Positions 1 through 10,584 are shown, counted from the stretch's first letter. The stretch: 64,000 bases of DNA from Methylophilus sp. QUAN (GCF_015354445.1 NZ_JADKYT010000001.1:1426001-1490000); one strand, 5' to 3'. Notes: generated by a model not told the origin, from the sequence alone. A program made the numbers and translations.

Positions 1-970
1 TGTTATACCAGACACCGAGCAAGGCCATGATGACTGGCATGTTTTGCTCCAGGGGTGCAGTCTGGAAGTGCTGGTCCATGGCGTGACCACCGGCCAGTAA
101 CTGCTCGAAGTTGTCCATGCCCACATAAAGGGCGATAGACAGACCAATCGCAGACCACAGCGAGTAGCGACCGCCAACCCAGTCCCAGAAGGCAAACATG
201 TTATTGGTATCAATACCGAAGGCTTGTACGGCGGTGGCATTGGTAGACAGGGCCACAAAGTGCTTGGCGACGTGTTGGTCTTGTTTGGCCGCATTGAGGA
301 ACCAGCGACGCGCAGAGTGCGCATTGGTCATGGTTTCCTGGGTGGTGAATGTCTTGGATGCAACAATAAACAGCGTAGTCTCAGGATTGCAGCTCTCCAG
401 CACGCGCATCAGGTGGGCGCCATCAATGTTGGAGACGAAATGTGCTTTCAAATCTGGGCTGGTATAAGGCTTTAATGCATCACAAGCCATCACTGGGCCA
501 AGGTCGGAGCCGCCAATACCAATATTCACGATGTCAGTAATGCGTTTGCCGGTAAAGCCTGTCCATTGGCCACCACGCACCTGCTCGGTAAAGCTGCGCA
601 TTTGTGCCAGCACGGCATTGACGTCAGGCATCACATCTTTGCCATCCACCAGGACTGGCGTGTTGCTGCGGTTGCGCAGGGCAGTGTGCAAGACGGCACG
701 GTTTTCAGTGATGTTGATTTTTTCGCCGCTAAACATGCGGCTGCGCCATTGTTCGATATTGGAGTCACGCGCCAATTGGAACAGCTGCGTCAAGGTCTCT
801 TTGGTAATGCGGTGCTTGGAGTAGTCGAGCAGGATGTCTTCGACGGTTAAGCTAAACTCTTCAAAGCGTTTTGGATTTTGTTTGAACAGATCGCGCATTT
901 GAACATCGCGCATTTCAATTTGATGCTGGTTCAGCGCGTGCCAGCTCGGGTGTGTGGTTAGTTTTGCCAT
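1..970 (-). CDS. pgi: Glucose-6-phosphate isomerase, C-terminus cut by window edge
   Basis: Interconverts glucose 6-phosphate and fructose 6-phosphate in the cytoplasm; in a RuMP methylotroph it links the hexulose pathway product to the oxidative pentose phosphate branch and to glycogen. The reverse strand reads [20 protein letters not shown] from an ATG at 970 and stays open to the edge, giving about 323 of the roughly 550 residues usual for the family. Recognisable Pgi signatures are [12 protein letters not shown], the [10 protein letters not shown] phosphate-binding segment and [17 protein letters not shown]. The end at base 1 falls in the conserved LLGVWYN segment. It lies 118 bases downstream of glgB on the same strand and could be cotranscribed with it. 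No strong ribosome binding site precedes the ATG. Confidence 0.96.
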   Translation of the reverse strand, partial: MAKLTTHPSWHALNQHQIEMRDVQMRDLFKQNPKRFEEFSLTVEDILLDYSKHRITKETLTQLFQLARDSNIEQWRSRMFSGEKINITENRAVLHTALRNRSNTPVLVDGKDVMPDVNAVLAQMRSFTEQVRGGQWTGFTGKRITDIVNIGIGGSDLGPVMACDALKPYTSPDLKAHFVSNIDGAHLMRVLESCNPETTLFIVASKTFTTQETMTNAHSARRWFLNAAKQDQHVAKHFVALSTNATAVQAFGIDTNNMFAFWDWVGGRYSLWSAIGLSIALYVGMDNFEQLLAGGHAMDQHFQTAPLEQNMPVIMALLGVWYN

Positions 971-1088
971 GTTATGTTGTTGCTATCGTTTTCAAGTCAA
1001 TTAATTTTATAGGGCGCGCAAACATTAAGTGTGCCATGCGCTGCCAAAATCTGTACTGCAAGGTTGTATTTACAACCAGTTTAACCAG

Positions 1089-3320
1089 CTATTGTAACTG
1101 AAGTATGACACCAGCCAGTGGCGGCAAGTTAAGGCTAATAGAGGCCGGATGTTCCATCCATGGGACGGGATCGCTTTGACAGCCATGACCATTACCGAAA
1201 TTGCTACCACCATAACAAGCGGCATCACTGTTTAACACTTCCTGATAGTAACCCGATTGTGGTACGCCCAAACGATATTGATGGCGCGGTACTGGTGTGA
1301 AATTTAACACTATTATAACAAAACTATGGTCATTGCCGCGTCTGATGTAGCTCAATATTGATTGGGCTGCATCCTCGCAATCTATCCATTGAAAGCCTTG
1401 AGCGTCAAAATCATGGGCATGGAGCGCCGGATGCTGGCGATAAAGCTGGTTGAGGTCGCGACTTAATGCCTGTATGCCCCTGTGCAAGGCATGGTCAGGG
1501 GTAGACGCTTCAAGCAGGTGCCAGTCCAGGCTCTGGTTGACGCTCCATTCACGGCTTTGACCGAATTCGTTACCCATAAAGTTAAGTTTTTTGCCTGGCA
1601 TGGTCATTTGCATGGTTTGCAGCAGACGCAGGTTAGAGAATTTTTGCCAGGTATCGCCGGGCATTTTCTCCAGCAGGGACTTTTTGCCATGCACCACTTC
1701 ATCATGCGAGAACGGCAGTACAAAGTTTTCAGAGTAAGCGTACATCTGGCCAAAAGTCAGGCGGTTGTGATGATATTGGCGATAGACCGGATCCAGTTGC
1801 ATATAGGTCAAGACATCGTTCATCCAGCCCATGTTCCATTTCATGCTAAAACCGAGGCCACCCGCATAGACAGGACGTGACACTGCCGGCCAGGCCGTTG
1901 ACTCTTCAGCAATGGTTAGGACACCAGGAAAACGTTCGCCTACCATCATGTTGAGCTGTTTCAAGAACTCGATCACATCCAGGTTTTCGCGGCCGCCATA
2001 AGCATTAGGCAGCCATTCGCCGTCTTTGCGCGAGTAATCCAGGTAAAGCATGGAGGCCACGGCATCCACGCGCAAGCCGTCAATATGAAACTCTTGCAAC
2101 CAGTAATAGGCGTTACTCAGCAAAAAGCTGCGCACTTCATTACGGCCGTAATTGAAGATATAAGTGCCCCAGTCCATGTGCTCGCCCAGTCTGGGGTCGG
2201 CATGTTCGTACAGGGCCGTGCCATCAAACCGCGCCAGCGCCCAGTCATCTTTAGGGAAGTGCCCGGGTACCCAGTCGAGAATGACGCCGATATTGGCCGC
2301 ATGACAGCGATCAATAAAATACTTCAAATCATCTGGACTGCCGTAGCGCTGGGTGGGCGCAAAGTAACCAGTGACCTGGTAGCCCCAGGATTCATTGAGC
2401 GGGTGTTCGGCAATCGGCAGTAACTCAATATGGGTATAGCCCATGTCTGCCAGGTGAGGGATCAGTGCATCTGCCATGGCGCGGTAGCTCAGGAAGTGGC
2501 CATTGCGGTCACGCTGCCAGCTGCCCAGGTGTACTTCGTAACAGTTAAAAGGTGCATGCAGCCAGTCCCGCTGCTGGCGTTGTTGCTGCCACGAGTCATC
2601 TTGCCAGGTGTAATGGCTTTGACAAATGCGGTTGGCGGTGCCTGGCCTGGCTTCAAAGGCCTTGCCATAAGGGTCTGCTTTGACCATGACATAGCCATGC
2701 TCGCGATTGCGGATTTCAAACTTGTATAAATCGTGCTCGGTCAGGTGCGGAATAAACAGCTCCCACACACCGCTGCTGCCTAACACACGCATGGCATGCA
2801 CGCGACCATCCCATTGGTTAAAACTGCCAACGACGCTGACACGCTCGGCATTGGGGGCCCAGACTGCAAACCTGACGCCAGGCACATCATTGATTGTCAT
2901 GGGGATGGCCCCCAACGTGTTGTAGGCCTCAAATAATCTGCCTTCGGCAAACAGGTGTAGGTCATCTGCAGATAGCGTGCTGCCTAAGCTGTAGGTGTCG
3001 ACAGTTTCATAACTGTCAGTGTGTTTGTGCGGCTGTATTTTGAGGCGGGCAGGCGTGTTGACAGCTGTGGTTGATGTGTAAAGAAACAGGCCTTGTGGAT
3101 GCTTGAGTGTCATGGCTTGCCAGGCATCATTAATCCTGACCCACACCTTTTCGGCATTCGGTAGAAAAACGCGCACATGCCACGTACTTTGCTGGCTATC
3201 TGCGTGCACACCCAGGTATTCAAAAGGGTTGTGGTGGGTCGCGTCTAGAATACGCTGCAGGTGCAAGGTGTCTGGATGGTGGGTGGCTGAAGGTTTGACT
3301 GTCATGCTAGCAATGTCCAT
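1089..3320 (-). CDS. glgB: 1,4-alpha-glucan (glycogen) branching enzyme
   Basis: Transfers alpha-1,4 glucan chains to alpha-1,6 branch points during glycogen synthesis. The 743 residues match full-length GlgB: an N-terminal branching-enzyme domain, a CBM48 domain near residues 130-220 ([20 protein letters not shown]), a GH13 barrel and a C-terminal all-beta domain. Family motifs are visible: [10 protein letters not shown] with the nucleophile at about D419, TIAEES with the acid/base at about E472, and [10 protein letters not shown]. The start follows a GAGG ribosome binding site about 9 bases upstream; a second ATG at codon 6 is possible. It is divergent from glgC across about 200 bases, so the two glycogen genes probably share a control region. 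No glycogen synthase (glgA) lies in the window. Confidence 0.96.
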   Translation of the reverse strand: MDIASMTVKPSATHHPDTLHLQRILDATHHNPFEYLGVHADSQQSTWHVRVFLPNAEKVWVRINDAWQAMTLKHPQGLFLYTSTTAVNTPARLKIQPHKHTDSYETVDTYSLGSTLSADDLHLFAEGRLFEAYNTLGAIPMTINDVPGVRFAVWAPNAERVSVVGSFNQWDGRVHAMRVLGSSGVWELFIPHLTEHDLYKFEIRNREHGYVMVKADPYGKAFEARPGTANRICQSHYTWQDDSWQQQRQQRDWLHAPFNCYEVHLGSWQRDRNGHFLSYRAMADALIPHLADMGYTHIELLPIAEHPLNESWGYQVTGYFAPTQRYGSPDDLKYFIDRCHAANIGVILDWVPGHFPKDDWALARFDGTALYEHADPRLGEHMDWGTYIFNYGRNEVRSFLLSNAYYWLQEFHIDGLRVDAVASMLYLDYSRKDGEWLPNAYGGRENLDVIEFLKQLNMMVGERFPGVLTIAEESTAWPAVSRPVYAGGLGFSMKWNMGWMNDVLTYMQLDPVYRQYHHNRLTFGQMYAYSENFVLPFSHDEVVHGKKSLLEKMPGDTWQKFSNLRLLQTMQMTMPGKKLNFMGNEFGQSREWSVNQSLDWHLLEASTPDHALHRGIQALSRDLNQLYRQHPALHAHDFDAQGFQWIDCEDAAQSILSYIRRGNDHSFVIIVLNFTPVPRHQYRLGVPQSGYYQEVLNSDAACYGGSNFGNGHGCQSDPVPWMEHPASISLNLPPLAGVILQLQ

Positions 3321-3522
3321 TTGACTAGCCTCAATCCTATCAAAAAAAGTTAAGATTTACGTCATTTATCACTGAAAATATCGTTGTCTTTACCCGAATT
3401 ATCATGCAGACTGTGAGCGTCGGACCTGCGGTTACCAAGCGTTGTGTCGTCTCTACCGAAACTCACATCGCTGCGCATGACTTCGGGCTGATTTTCAGGA
3501 TCAGAAAAACAGGAACAGCATC

Positions 3523-4845
3523 ATGTCTCAAGCAGCAGAGTTTATCGAACGTCGTAAAAGCAACCGGCGGCAAGAACGTCCTTCTGACCGCTTTATCAGT
3601 AACCTGACCAAAAATACCGTCGCGATTATCCTGGCCGGTGGCCGCGGTAGCCGCTTGAAAAACCTGACTGATTGGCGAGCGAAGCCTGCAGTGCAGTTTG
3701 GCGGCAAGTTCCGTATTATCGATTTCCCGCTGTCTAATTGCATCAACTCCGGCATCCGCCGCATCAATGTTGCCACGCAATACAAGGCACAAAGCCTGAT
3801 TCAGCACGTGCAGCGTGGCTGGGGCTTTTTGCGTGGTGAGTTTAATGAGTACGTCAATATCATTCCGGCCCAGCAGCGCTTAGGCGAAGAATGGTACAAA
3901 GGTACGGCAGATGCCGTATACCAAAACATTGATTTGTTGCGCGAAAATGGTGGCGAATACATTCTGGTGCTCGCAGGTGACCATATTTATAAAATGGACT
4001 ACGGCAAAATGCTGGCCACGCATGCCCGCAGTAATGCGGATATGACCATTGCCTGCATTAACGTGCCGCTGGAAGACGCCAAAGGCTTTGGCGTGCTGGA
4101 GGTAGATAGTACTGATCGCGTGGTGGCGTTTGACGAAAAACCGGCCAATCCTAAGCCGACGCCGAATAACCCTGAAGTGGCCTTTGCCAGCATGGGTATT
4201 TATGTGTTTAACGCTAAATTCCTCTATGAGCAATTAATCAGGGATGCTTACGACCGTAAATCCAACCACGATTTTGGCCAGGATATCATCCCCTATATCA
4301 TCAAAAAATATAAAGTGCAGGCGCATCGTTTTGTCGATAGTTGTGTAGGTGCGCAAAGCGATAATTATTACTGGCGCGACGTCGGAACGATTGATGCCTA
4401 TTGGGAAGCCAATATGGAGCTGACCAAGGTGATCCCTGAGCTTAATTTGTATGACAGTGACTGGCCAATCTGGACTTACCAGGAGCAATTACCACCGGCG
4501 AAATTCGTGTTTAAAGACGAGGGGCGTACCGGCAAGGCAACAGACTCACTGGTATCTGGTGGTTGCCTGATCAGCGGTTCATGTGTCTCTAACTCAGTGT
4601 TGTTTTCAGGCGTGCATGTGGCGGATTACTCTGATCTGGATGGCGCCGTGGTGTTGCCCAAAGTGAAGATTAATGAAGGCGTGGTCATGCGTAATGCCGT
4701 GATTGACCGTGGTTGCGAGATCCCGGCTGGTATGCATATTGGTGTGGACCTAGAGCGCGACAGGAAACGCTTTTATGTGTCTGAAAAAGGCATTGTCCTG
4801 GTAACACCAGACATGCTGGGGCAGGATCTATATCGTGTGAAGTAG
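3523..4845 (+). CDS. glgC: Glucose-1-phosphate adenylyltransferase (ADP-glucose pyrophosphorylase)
   Basis: Makes ADP-glucose from glucose 1-phosphate and ATP, the committed step of bacterial glycogen synthesis. The 440-residue protein has the nucleotidyltransferase signature [11 protein letters not shown] (about residues 39-49), the [12 protein letters not shown] nucleotide-site motif, [11 protein letters not shown], and a C-terminal left-handed beta-helix region ([20 protein letters not shown]). The basic N-terminal tail before the domain ([10 protein letters not shown]) resembles the regulatory N-terminus of enterobacterial GlgC, which takes part in allosteric control; that control is inferred here. 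It is the first gene of a rightward set (glgC, GH57 amylase, malQ, ROK kinase) with short gaps, probably one operon. Confidence 0.96.
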   Translation: MSQAAEFIERRKSNRRQERPSDRFISNLTKNTVAIILAGGRGSRLKNLTDWRAKPAVQFGGKFRIIDFPLSNCINSGIRRINVATQYKAQSLIQHVQRGWGFLRGEFNEYVNIIPAQQRLGEEWYKGTADAVYQNIDLLRENGGEYILVLAGDHIYKMDYGKMLATHARSNADMTIACINVPLEDAKGFGVLEVDSTDRVVAFDEKPANPKPTPNNPEVAFASMGIYVFNAKFLYEQLIRDAYDRKSNHDFGQDIIPYIIKKYKVQAHRFVDSCVGAQSDNYYWRDVGTIDAYWEANMELTKVIPELNLYDSDWPIWTYQEQLPPAKFVFKDEGRTGKATDSLVSGGCLISGSCVSNSVLFSGVHVADYSDLDGAVVLPKVKINEGVVMRNAVIDRGCEIPAGMHIGVDLERDRKRFYVSEKGIVLVTPDMLGQDLYRVK

Positions 4846-4886
4846 CGTCAATGTGAGTGAGGTAACGATGGAAAAGAGGTTGAGGG

Positions 4887-6593
4887 ATGTCCGATAAAAA
4901 ATTGCTGTTAAATCTGTATTGGCACATGCATCAACCTGACTATCGTGACCTGGTCACTGGCGAGTATGTGCTGCCGTGGACTTATTTGCATGCACTTAAA
5001 GACTACAGCGATATGGCTTACCACCTGGAGCAGAATCCAGCCGCCAGGGTGAGCTTCAATTTTGTGCCCATTTTGGTCGAGCAATTGCAGGATTATGCCG
5101 AGCAGTCGCGTACTGGTGAATGGCGCGACCCTTTGTTGCGTTTACTGGCCAATCCGGATCTGGACAATATTACCGATGCCGAATGCCAGCTCATTGTAGA
5201 CAGTTGCTTCAAGGCGCATCATGAAAAGATGTTGAGTCCGTTTCCGCATTACCAGCGCCTGCTGAAGTTATACGAATTGGTGGCGCCTATTATGCAAAGC
5301 GGTCAGTTCCATTACCTATCTGCGCAATACAAAGCCGATTTGCTGGTCTGGTACCACCTGGCGTGGACGGGTGAGGGTTTGCGGCGCAAAAACAAAACCG
5401 TGCAGGCGCTGATGCAAAAAGGCTTGCTGTTTACACTACAGGAGCGCCAGGCATTGCTGGGCGTGATTAGCGAAACCCTGCAAGGGATTTTGCCGCGCTA
5501 CCAGGCCTTGTTGGCAAAAGGCCAGATCGAGATGTCTACCACGCCTTATTACCATCCGATTTTGCCCTTGCTGATTGATTTGAAAAGTACGCGCGATGCC
5601 ATGCCGGAGGCACCTTTGCCGCATTCGTCAAATTATCCGGATGGCTATACACGGGCGATTGCGCATGTGGAGGCCGCCCAGCGTTACCATGAAAAAATCT
5701 TTGGTCAAAAAGCGGCTGGCATGTGGCCTGCCGAAGGGGCTGTTTCACATGCATCGCTTTCGTTGCTAGCCGAGGAGGGTGTAGCTTGGGCCGCCACCGG
5801 GCAAGGCGTACTGGCCAATAGCCTGCGCAAATTAGGCTTGGCACATGAGCAGGCACAGGATTATCTCTATCAGCCCTATAAGGTGACCAATGGTCAACAA
5901 GACATTGTGTGCTTTTTCCGTGACGATCATCTGTCAGACAAAATAGGTTTTGAGTATTCCAAGCAATATGCCAGTGAAGCTGTGCATGATTTTGTGCAGT
6001 CGCTGGAACATATTCTTGCCCACAGCGAAGATGAGACGCCAGTGGTAAGTGTGATTCTGGATGGCGAAAATGCTTGGGAATACTACCCTTACAACGGTTT
6101 TTACTTTTTGCAGGAGCTTTACCAAGCTCTGGCGACGCATGATGATATCCAGATGACCACGTTTAGTGATGTGCTGGTCATGCAGCAAGCCAAGCAATTG
6201 CCAGAGCCCAGGTTGCTCAATGATATTTGTGCCGGAAGTTGGGTTTATGGCACGTTTAGTACTTGGATAGGTGAAGCGGCGAAAAACCGCGCCTGGGATT
6301 TGTTGTGCGAAGCTAAACGGCAATATGACCAGCATGTGCATGAGTTGTCTGCCACTGCCAAAGAGAAATGCCAGCAGCAATTGGCCTTGTGTGAAGGCTC
6401 TGACTGGTTCTGGTGGTTTGGCGACTATAACAACGCGCAGAGCGTACAAAGTTTTGACCAGCTATACCGCCGCAACTTAAGCAATCTCTATCAGTTGCTG
6501 GGCCTGACGCCGCCAGCGCATTTGTCTCAGCCCATTAGCATGGGTGGCGGTGACGCCGAGAATGCAGGCACTATGCGCCGCGGACAGTCCTGA
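4887..6593 (+). CDS. GH57 family glycoside hydrolase (amylase or glucanotransferase type)
   Basis: Cytoplasmic GH57 enzyme of 568 residues, expected to cut or rearrange alpha-1,4 glucan. The N-terminal family motif is LYWHMHQPDYRD. The nucleophile region reads MWPAEGAVSH, with the catalytic glutamate at about E283, and the acid/base region reads ILDGENAWEYY, with the aspartate at about D392. There is no signal peptide, so it acts on internal glycogen. It starts 41 bases after glgC and ends 30 bases before malQ. The family includes alpha-amylases, 4-alpha-glucanotransferases and branching enzymes; because a GlgB and a MalQ are already present, a hydrolytic, glycogen-degrading role is the simplest reading, but the exact activity cannot be decided from sequence. 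Confidence 0.9.
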   Translation: MSDKKLLLNLYWHMHQPDYRDLVTGEYVLPWTYLHALKDYSDMAYHLEQNPAARVSFNFVPILVEQLQDYAEQSRTGEWRDPLLRLLANPDLDNITDAECQLIVDSCFKAHHEKMLSPFPHYQRLLKLYELVAPIMQSGQFHYLSAQYKADLLVWYHLAWTGEGLRRKNKTVQALMQKGLLFTLQERQALLGVISETLQGILPRYQALLAKGQIEMSTTPYYHPILPLLIDLKSTRDAMPEAPLPHSSNYPDGYTRAIAHVEAAQRYHEKIFGQKAAGMWPAEGAVSHASLSLLAEEGVAWAATGQGVLANSLRKLGLAHEQAQDYLYQPYKVTNGQQDIVCFFRDDHLSDKIGFEYSKQYASEAVHDFVQSLEHILAHSEDETPVVSVILDGENAWEYYPYNGFYFLQELYQALATHDDIQMTTFSDVLVMQQAKQLPEPRLLNDICAGSWVYGTFSTWIGEAAKNRAWDLLCEAKRQYDQHVHELSATAKEKCQQQLALCEGSDWFWWFGDYNNAQSVQSFDQLYRRNLSNLYQLLGLTPPAHLSQPISMGGGDAENAGTMRRGQS

Positions 6594-6623
6594 CCGATTT
6601 TATTTTTTCTGAATGCCAATCTC

Positions 6624-8093
6624 ATGACACAAGCTAGACAAGCAGGTGTGTTGCTGCACATCACTTCATTACCTGAAGGCAATCTTGGTCCGGATGCCTA
6701 TCGTTTTGTCGATAAACTGGTGGAAATGGGCGTCGCCATCTGGCAAACCCTGCCAGTGAACCAGCCACACGGAGACCAGTCGCCTTATCAAAGTGTCTCA
6801 GCGCATGCCGGACACACCGGCATGATTAGCCCCAGGCAATTGCTGCAAGAGGGCTGGTGCCAACCAGACGAAATTGATCTGCCATTGCCGTCGTTAATGG
6901 CCAAAATCATGTCACGTGTGCAGTCTGGGAGCGCGCCATCTAAAGCGGATGGCCGTGGCTTTACCTGGTCGGGTTTTGCCCGCTTTTGCCAGACACAGCA
7001 TTACTGGCTGGAAGACTTTGCCTTGTTTTTGAGCTTGCGCGAGCAGCATAATCAGCAAAGTTGGCAGCAATGGCCGGAGGCGTATCGTTTACACGATGTA
7101 CTGGCCTTGCAGGCCTTTACCGATGCGCACCAGGAACAACTGACACTGATTAAATTCACCCAATACGTGTTTTTTCAACAATGGGCGCAACTTAAAGCCT
7201 ATGCCAACCAGCGCGGCATCAAGCTGTTTGGCGATATCCCGATTTTTGTTGCTTACGATAGCGTGGATGTGTGGGCGCATCCCGAGTGGTTCAAGCTGGA
7301 TGCCGAGCTTAATATGACGGTCGTGGCCGGGGTGCCGCCTGATTATTTTTCTGAAACCGGCCAGCGCTGGGGTAATCCGCACTATGACTGGCAGGTGATG
7401 CAGGATGATGGCTTTGCCTGGTGGTTGGGGCGTATTGATACCCAGGCGCAATTGTTTGATGTATTGCGTATCGACCATTTCCGCGGTTTGCAGGCCGCAT
7501 GGGAGATTCCTGCGCTGGAACCCACTGCCATCAACGGCACCTGGCAGGAAGCACCTGGGCATGCCTTGCTGCAAGCGATTACCGAGACATTTCCACACCT
7601 GAGCCTGGTGGCTGAAGATTTGGGCATCATCACGGATGAAGTCGATGCCTTGCGCCATGCATTTGATTTACCCGGCATGAAAATCCTGCAATTCGCGTTT
7701 GGCGGCGGTGAGGATAATCCTTATTTACCAGAAAATATTGAAGAAAATAGCGTCGCTTACACCGGCACCCACGATAACGACACCACGCTAGGCTGGTATC
7801 AGGCCGCGCCAGAGCATGTGCGTAACCACGTGCAACATTATTTAAACCAGCATTCCGATCATGCGTCGGCAGACATGCCTATGGCGCTGATGCAACTCAC
7901 TTTTCATAGCGTTGCCAGCCTGACGATTGTGCCCATGCAGGATATCCTGGCACTAGACAGCCAATCACGCATGAACACACCCGGCACCATAGAAGGTAAT
8001 TGGGCCTGGCGCATGCAATGGGCACAGTTAAGCGATGATAAACTTCAGTCTTTCAGACAATTAGTAGAAGAAAGTGACCGTGTGCATGCCTGA
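6624..8093 (+). CDS. malQ: 4-alpha-glucanotransferase (amylomaltase)
   Basis: Disproportionates maltodextrins, releasing glucose, in the cytoplasm. The 489-residue length and motifs fit GH77: the N-terminal GVLLHITSLPEGNLGPDAYRF, GDIPIFVAYDSVDVW, the nucleophile segment LRIDHFRGL (about D284), LVAEDLGIIT (about E331) and TGTHDNDTTLGWY. It overlaps the next gene (ROK kinase) by 8 to 20 bases depending on that gene's start, so the two are translationally coupled. The glucose MalQ releases is a natural substrate for that kinase. Confidence 0.95.
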   Translation: MTQARQAGVLLHITSLPEGNLGPDAYRFVDKLVEMGVAIWQTLPVNQPHGDQSPYQSVSAHAGHTGMISPRQLLQEGWCQPDEIDLPLPSLMAKIMSRVQSGSAPSKADGRGFTWSGFARFCQTQHYWLEDFALFLSLREQHNQQSWQQWPEAYRLHDVLALQAFTDAHQEQLTLIKFTQYVFFQQWAQLKAYANQRGIKLFGDIPIFVAYDSVDVWAHPEWFKLDAELNMTVVAGVPPDYFSETGQRWGNPHYDWQVMQDDGFAWWLGRIDTQAQLFDVLRIDHFRGLQAAWEIPALEPTAINGTWQEAPGHALLQAITETFPHLSLVAEDLGIITDEVDALRHAFDLPGMKILQFAFGGGEDNPYLPENIEENSVAYTGTHDNDTTLGWYQAAPEHVRNHVQHYLNQHSDHASADMPMALMQLTFHSVASLTIVPMQDILALDSQSRMNTPGTIEGNWAWRMQWAQLSDDKLQSFRQLVEESDRVHA

Positions 8094-9030
8094 AGCAAGT
8101 GCTGTGTATCGATTGGGGTTAGATGTAGGCGGGACGAATTTACGCCTGGGCGTGTTTTCCGACCTGACGCTGGTTGAAGAAACCCGTTTTCAGGCCAATT
8201 ACTCTGCCATTTGCAAACAATATTCGCCTGCACAGGCCTGGCAAACCATTTTGCAGGTAACGGCAGACGCCATTCGCCCGTTACTTAACAAATATCCAGC
8301 CATTCAATCCATCGGTATCGGTTTCCCTGGTTTTATTGATCCACAAACTGGCACGCTGGCGCAGTCGCCAAATTTGCCGGGGTTGCGGGATGTCAATCTC
8401 GGCCGTGACCTGACTGAGTTGCTGGGTATCAAGGTCCGCGTTGAAAACGATGCCAATGCAGCCGCTTATGGCGAGTATTGCCAATTAGGCCAGCCAGAAG
8501 GTGGTTTGCTTTATATCGGTCTGGGCACCGGTGTAGGTGCTGGGCTGGTGGTGAATGGCAAGGTGTGGGCCGGGCACCATGGTTACGCGTTGGAGGCAGG
8601 CCATATTATTGTCGTGCCTGAGGGGCGTTTATGTGGCTGCGGTAACCAGGGGTGTGTTGAAAAATATGCTTCTGCCACGGGGATCAGCCAGGCCTATGCC
8701 GACCTCACAGGCCACACATTGACAGCCCATGCGATAGCGGTGGCTGCTGATCAAGGCGATATTCATGCCCAGGCAGTATATGCCGATGCGGGTAGTAAAC
8801 TGGCGCAAATGCTGGCCAGCGTGCTTAAGGTGGTAGATGTGGAAAATGTGCTGATTGGCGGCGGTGTAGTGGCGGCCTGGCCATTGATATCAGCTACATT
8901 TGAGCAACGGCTGACGCACGATTTGATTCCGGTGTTGCGCGGTAAGATCAAGGTGCATACGACGCGCTCGGGCGACGTTGCGGGCATGCTGGGTGCCGCA
9001 TTACTGGCGACGACGCCATTGGCGGTTTAA
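8086..9030 (+). CDS. ROK family sugar kinase, probable glucokinase
   Basis: An ASKHA-fold kinase of the ROK family, here 314 residues from the ATG at 8086. The phosphate-binding motif LGLDVGGTNLRLGVF is at the N-terminus, GIGFPGFIDP and VRVENDANAAAYGE follow, and the ROK zinc motif reads CGCGNQGCVEKYAS. An upstream GTG at 8074 would add MTVC; I prefer the ATG because the ROK domain begins right after it and AGAAGAAAG lies a usable distance upstream. It overlaps the end of malQ and its last four bases overlap the end of queG on the other strand. Context (glycogen degradation to glucose) argues for glucokinase over fructokinase or transcriptional repressor; no helix-turn-helix is present. Confidence 0.88.
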   Translation: MPEASAVYRLGLDVGGTNLRLGVFSDLTLVEETRFQANYSAICKQYSPAQAWQTILQVTADAIRPLLNKYPAIQSIGIGFPGFIDPQTGTLAQSPNLPGLRDVNLGRDLTELLGIKVRVENDANAAAYGEYCQLGQPEGGLLYIGLGTGVGAGLVVNGKVWAGHHGYALEAGHIIVVPEGRLCGCGNQGCVEKYASATGISQAYADLTGHTLTAHAIAVAADQGDIHAQAVYADAGSKLAQMLASVLKVVDVENVLIGGGVVAAWPLISATFEQRLTHDLIPVLRGKIKVHTTRSGDVAGMLGAALLATTPLAV

Positions 9031-10127
9031 TTCGCTTTTTGCTGGTGTTGTGCCAATGCCCAGGCAACATGTTCCCTGACAAGGGCATTGCTATCGTCTT
9101 GCCGTGCCTCTAAGGCGGCAACGACGGCTGCAGAACTCGTCGCATTGCCCAGCCCGATAGCGACATTGCGCAGCCATTGGGTATAGCCGATGCGGTAAAT
9201 GGCACTCCCCGCCATGCGCGCTTGAAACTCAGCCTCTGTCCAGGCAAAACAATCCACTAAATCACTACTATCCAGTCCGTTGCGCACGGCAAAATCAGTT
9301 TCCTGACTGTTGACGGCAAACTTGTTCCACGGGCAAATCAGCTGGCAGTCATCACATCCATAGACACGGTTACCTATCAATGGGCGTAACTCCAGAGGAA
9401 TACTACCCTGGTATTCAATTGTCAGGTAGGAAATGCAGCGCCTGGCATCCAGCTCATAAGGCGCCACAATGGCGCGGGTAGGGCAGATATCAATGCAGGC
9501 TGAGCAACTGCCACAGTGCGCGCTTGTTGGCGGGTCTATGGGCAAGGGCAGGTTGGTATAAATTTCACCTAGGAAAAACCATGAACCCTGTTGCCGGTTG
9601 AGTAACAGAGTGTGCTTGCCGCGCCAGCCGACGCCAGCCTTGGTCGCCAGGGCGACCTCCAGCACAGGCGCGCTGTCCGCAAACACGCGGTATTCAAAAC
9701 TACCATAGGTTTCGGTGATGCGGGTACACAGTTGCTGCAATTTCTGCCGCATGACCTTGTGGTAATCCCGGCCCATGGCATAGCGGGCGACATAGGCTTT
9801 GTCCGGGCTTTCCAGTATCTGCCAGCCATCGGCAGCTCCTTCAGGCAGATAATTCAGGTTGACCGAGATCACGCGCAGCGTGCCGGGCACCAATTCTGCC
9901 GGGCGGCTTCGCTTGGTGCCATGTTTTGCCATATAATCCATGTCGCCGTGGTATTGTTTGTCCAGCCAGTTTAAAAATTCTGGCTCAGCGGCTGAAAGGT
10001 CTGTATCGGTAATGCCTATACTGCCAAACCCCAGTTCTCGCGCCCAGCCTTTGATGGTCGCTGCCATCTGTGCGGCAGCTTGGTCATCAGGCAGTTGAAT
10101 GGGGACAGGATGTGATTGATGTGACAT
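9027..10127 (-). CDS. queG: Epoxyqueuosine reductase
   Basis: Reduces epoxyqueuosine to queuosine in tRNA, a cobalamin and iron-sulfur dependent step. The 366 residues include WARELGFGSIGITDTDLSAAEPEF near the N-terminus (shown here only as a family landmark, about residues 28-51), two ferredoxin-like 4Fe-4S motifs (CGSCSACIDICP and CDDCQLICPWNK) and a C-terminal HEAT-like segment (LVREHVAWALAQ). The assigned ATG at 10125-10127 shares bases with the ATG of tsaE on the other strand. Another ATG at 10067 (codon 21) would still keep the whole family domain, because E. coli QueG has only about 12 residues before the equivalent helix, so the true start is uncertain. Confidence 0.95.
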   Translation of the reverse strand: MSHQSHPVPIQLPDDQAAAQMAATIKGWARELGFGSIGITDTDLSAAEPEFLNWLDKQYHGDMDYMAKHGTKRSRPAELVPGTLRVISVNLNYLPEGAADGWQILESPDKAYVARYAMGRDYHKVMRQKLQQLCTRITETYGSFEYRVFADSAPVLEVALATKAGVGWRGKHTLLLNRQQGSWFFLGEIYTNLPLPIDPPTSAHCGSCSACIDICPTRAIVAPYELDARRCISYLTIEYQGSIPLELRPLIGNRVYGCDDCQLICPWNKFAVNSQETDFAVRNGLDSSDLVDCFAWTEAEFQARMAGSAIYRIGYTQWLRNVAIGLGNATSSAAVVAALEARQDDSNALVREHVAWALAQHQQKAN

Positions 10128-10584
10128 GACAGAAACGTATTCTACACAGATTTTAAAAGACGAAGCAGCGACTGTGCATGCAGCCGGGGTGTTGGCGACC
10201 CAGTTGAAGCCAGGGCAGGTGATTTACCTGCATGGCGACCTCGGGGCGGGAAAGACGACGCTGGTGCGCGGCATTTTGCACGCGCTGGGTCATATCGGCA
10301 AGGTTAAGAGTCCGACTTATACCATCGTCGAACCCTATAATCTGGCCATTGCTTCATGTTACCATTTTGACCTGTATCGCTTTCAGGATCCCGAGGAGTG
10401 GGAAGCTGCTGGATTCCGGGATTATTTCAATGCCGACAGTATTTGCCTGGTTGAGTGGCCTGAGCGTGCCGAGCAGGTATTGCCACAAGCCGATATAGAG
10501 ATTCTATTTGATATATTGCCGCACGGCCGCGTGCTGCATATCAGCAGTCAGCAACCGCTGGCGTTGGAAGGACTATGCCAGTAA
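10126..10584 (+). CDS. tsaE: tRNA threonylcarbamoyladenosine synthesis ATPase TsaE
   Basis: P-loop ATPase that works with TsaB and TsaD to make the t6A modification of ANN-decoding tRNAs. The 152 residues are normal for the family. The Walker A motif HGDLGAGKTTLVRG is followed by KSPTYTIVEPY, HFDLYR and the VEWPER motif typical of TsaE. The ATG lies in a CATG palindrome shared with the opposite start of queG, so each gene's promoter must lie inside the other. Its end overlaps the start of amiC (either ATG at 10575 inside it, or a TAATG junction at 10582-10586), an arrangement of tsaE followed by amiC that is common in proteobacteria. Confidence 0.95.
   Translation: MTETYSTQILKDEAATVHAAGVLATQLKPGQVIYLHGDLGAGKTTLVRGILHALGHIGKVKSPTYTIVEPYNLAIASCYHFDLYRFQDPEEWEAAGFRDYFNADSICLVEWPERAEQVLPQADIEILFDILPHGRVLHISSQQPLALEGLCQ

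Noticed and set aside
970-1088. Sigma54 (-24/-12) promoter candidate upstream of pgi on the reverse strand
   Set aside because: TGGCAC and TTTGC are present but the GG to GC spacing is 14 bases rather than 10.
3404-3607. A 67-codon forward frame overlapping the start of glgC
   Set aside because: It lies in the divergent glgB-glgC control region, runs into glgC in another frame and has no domain.
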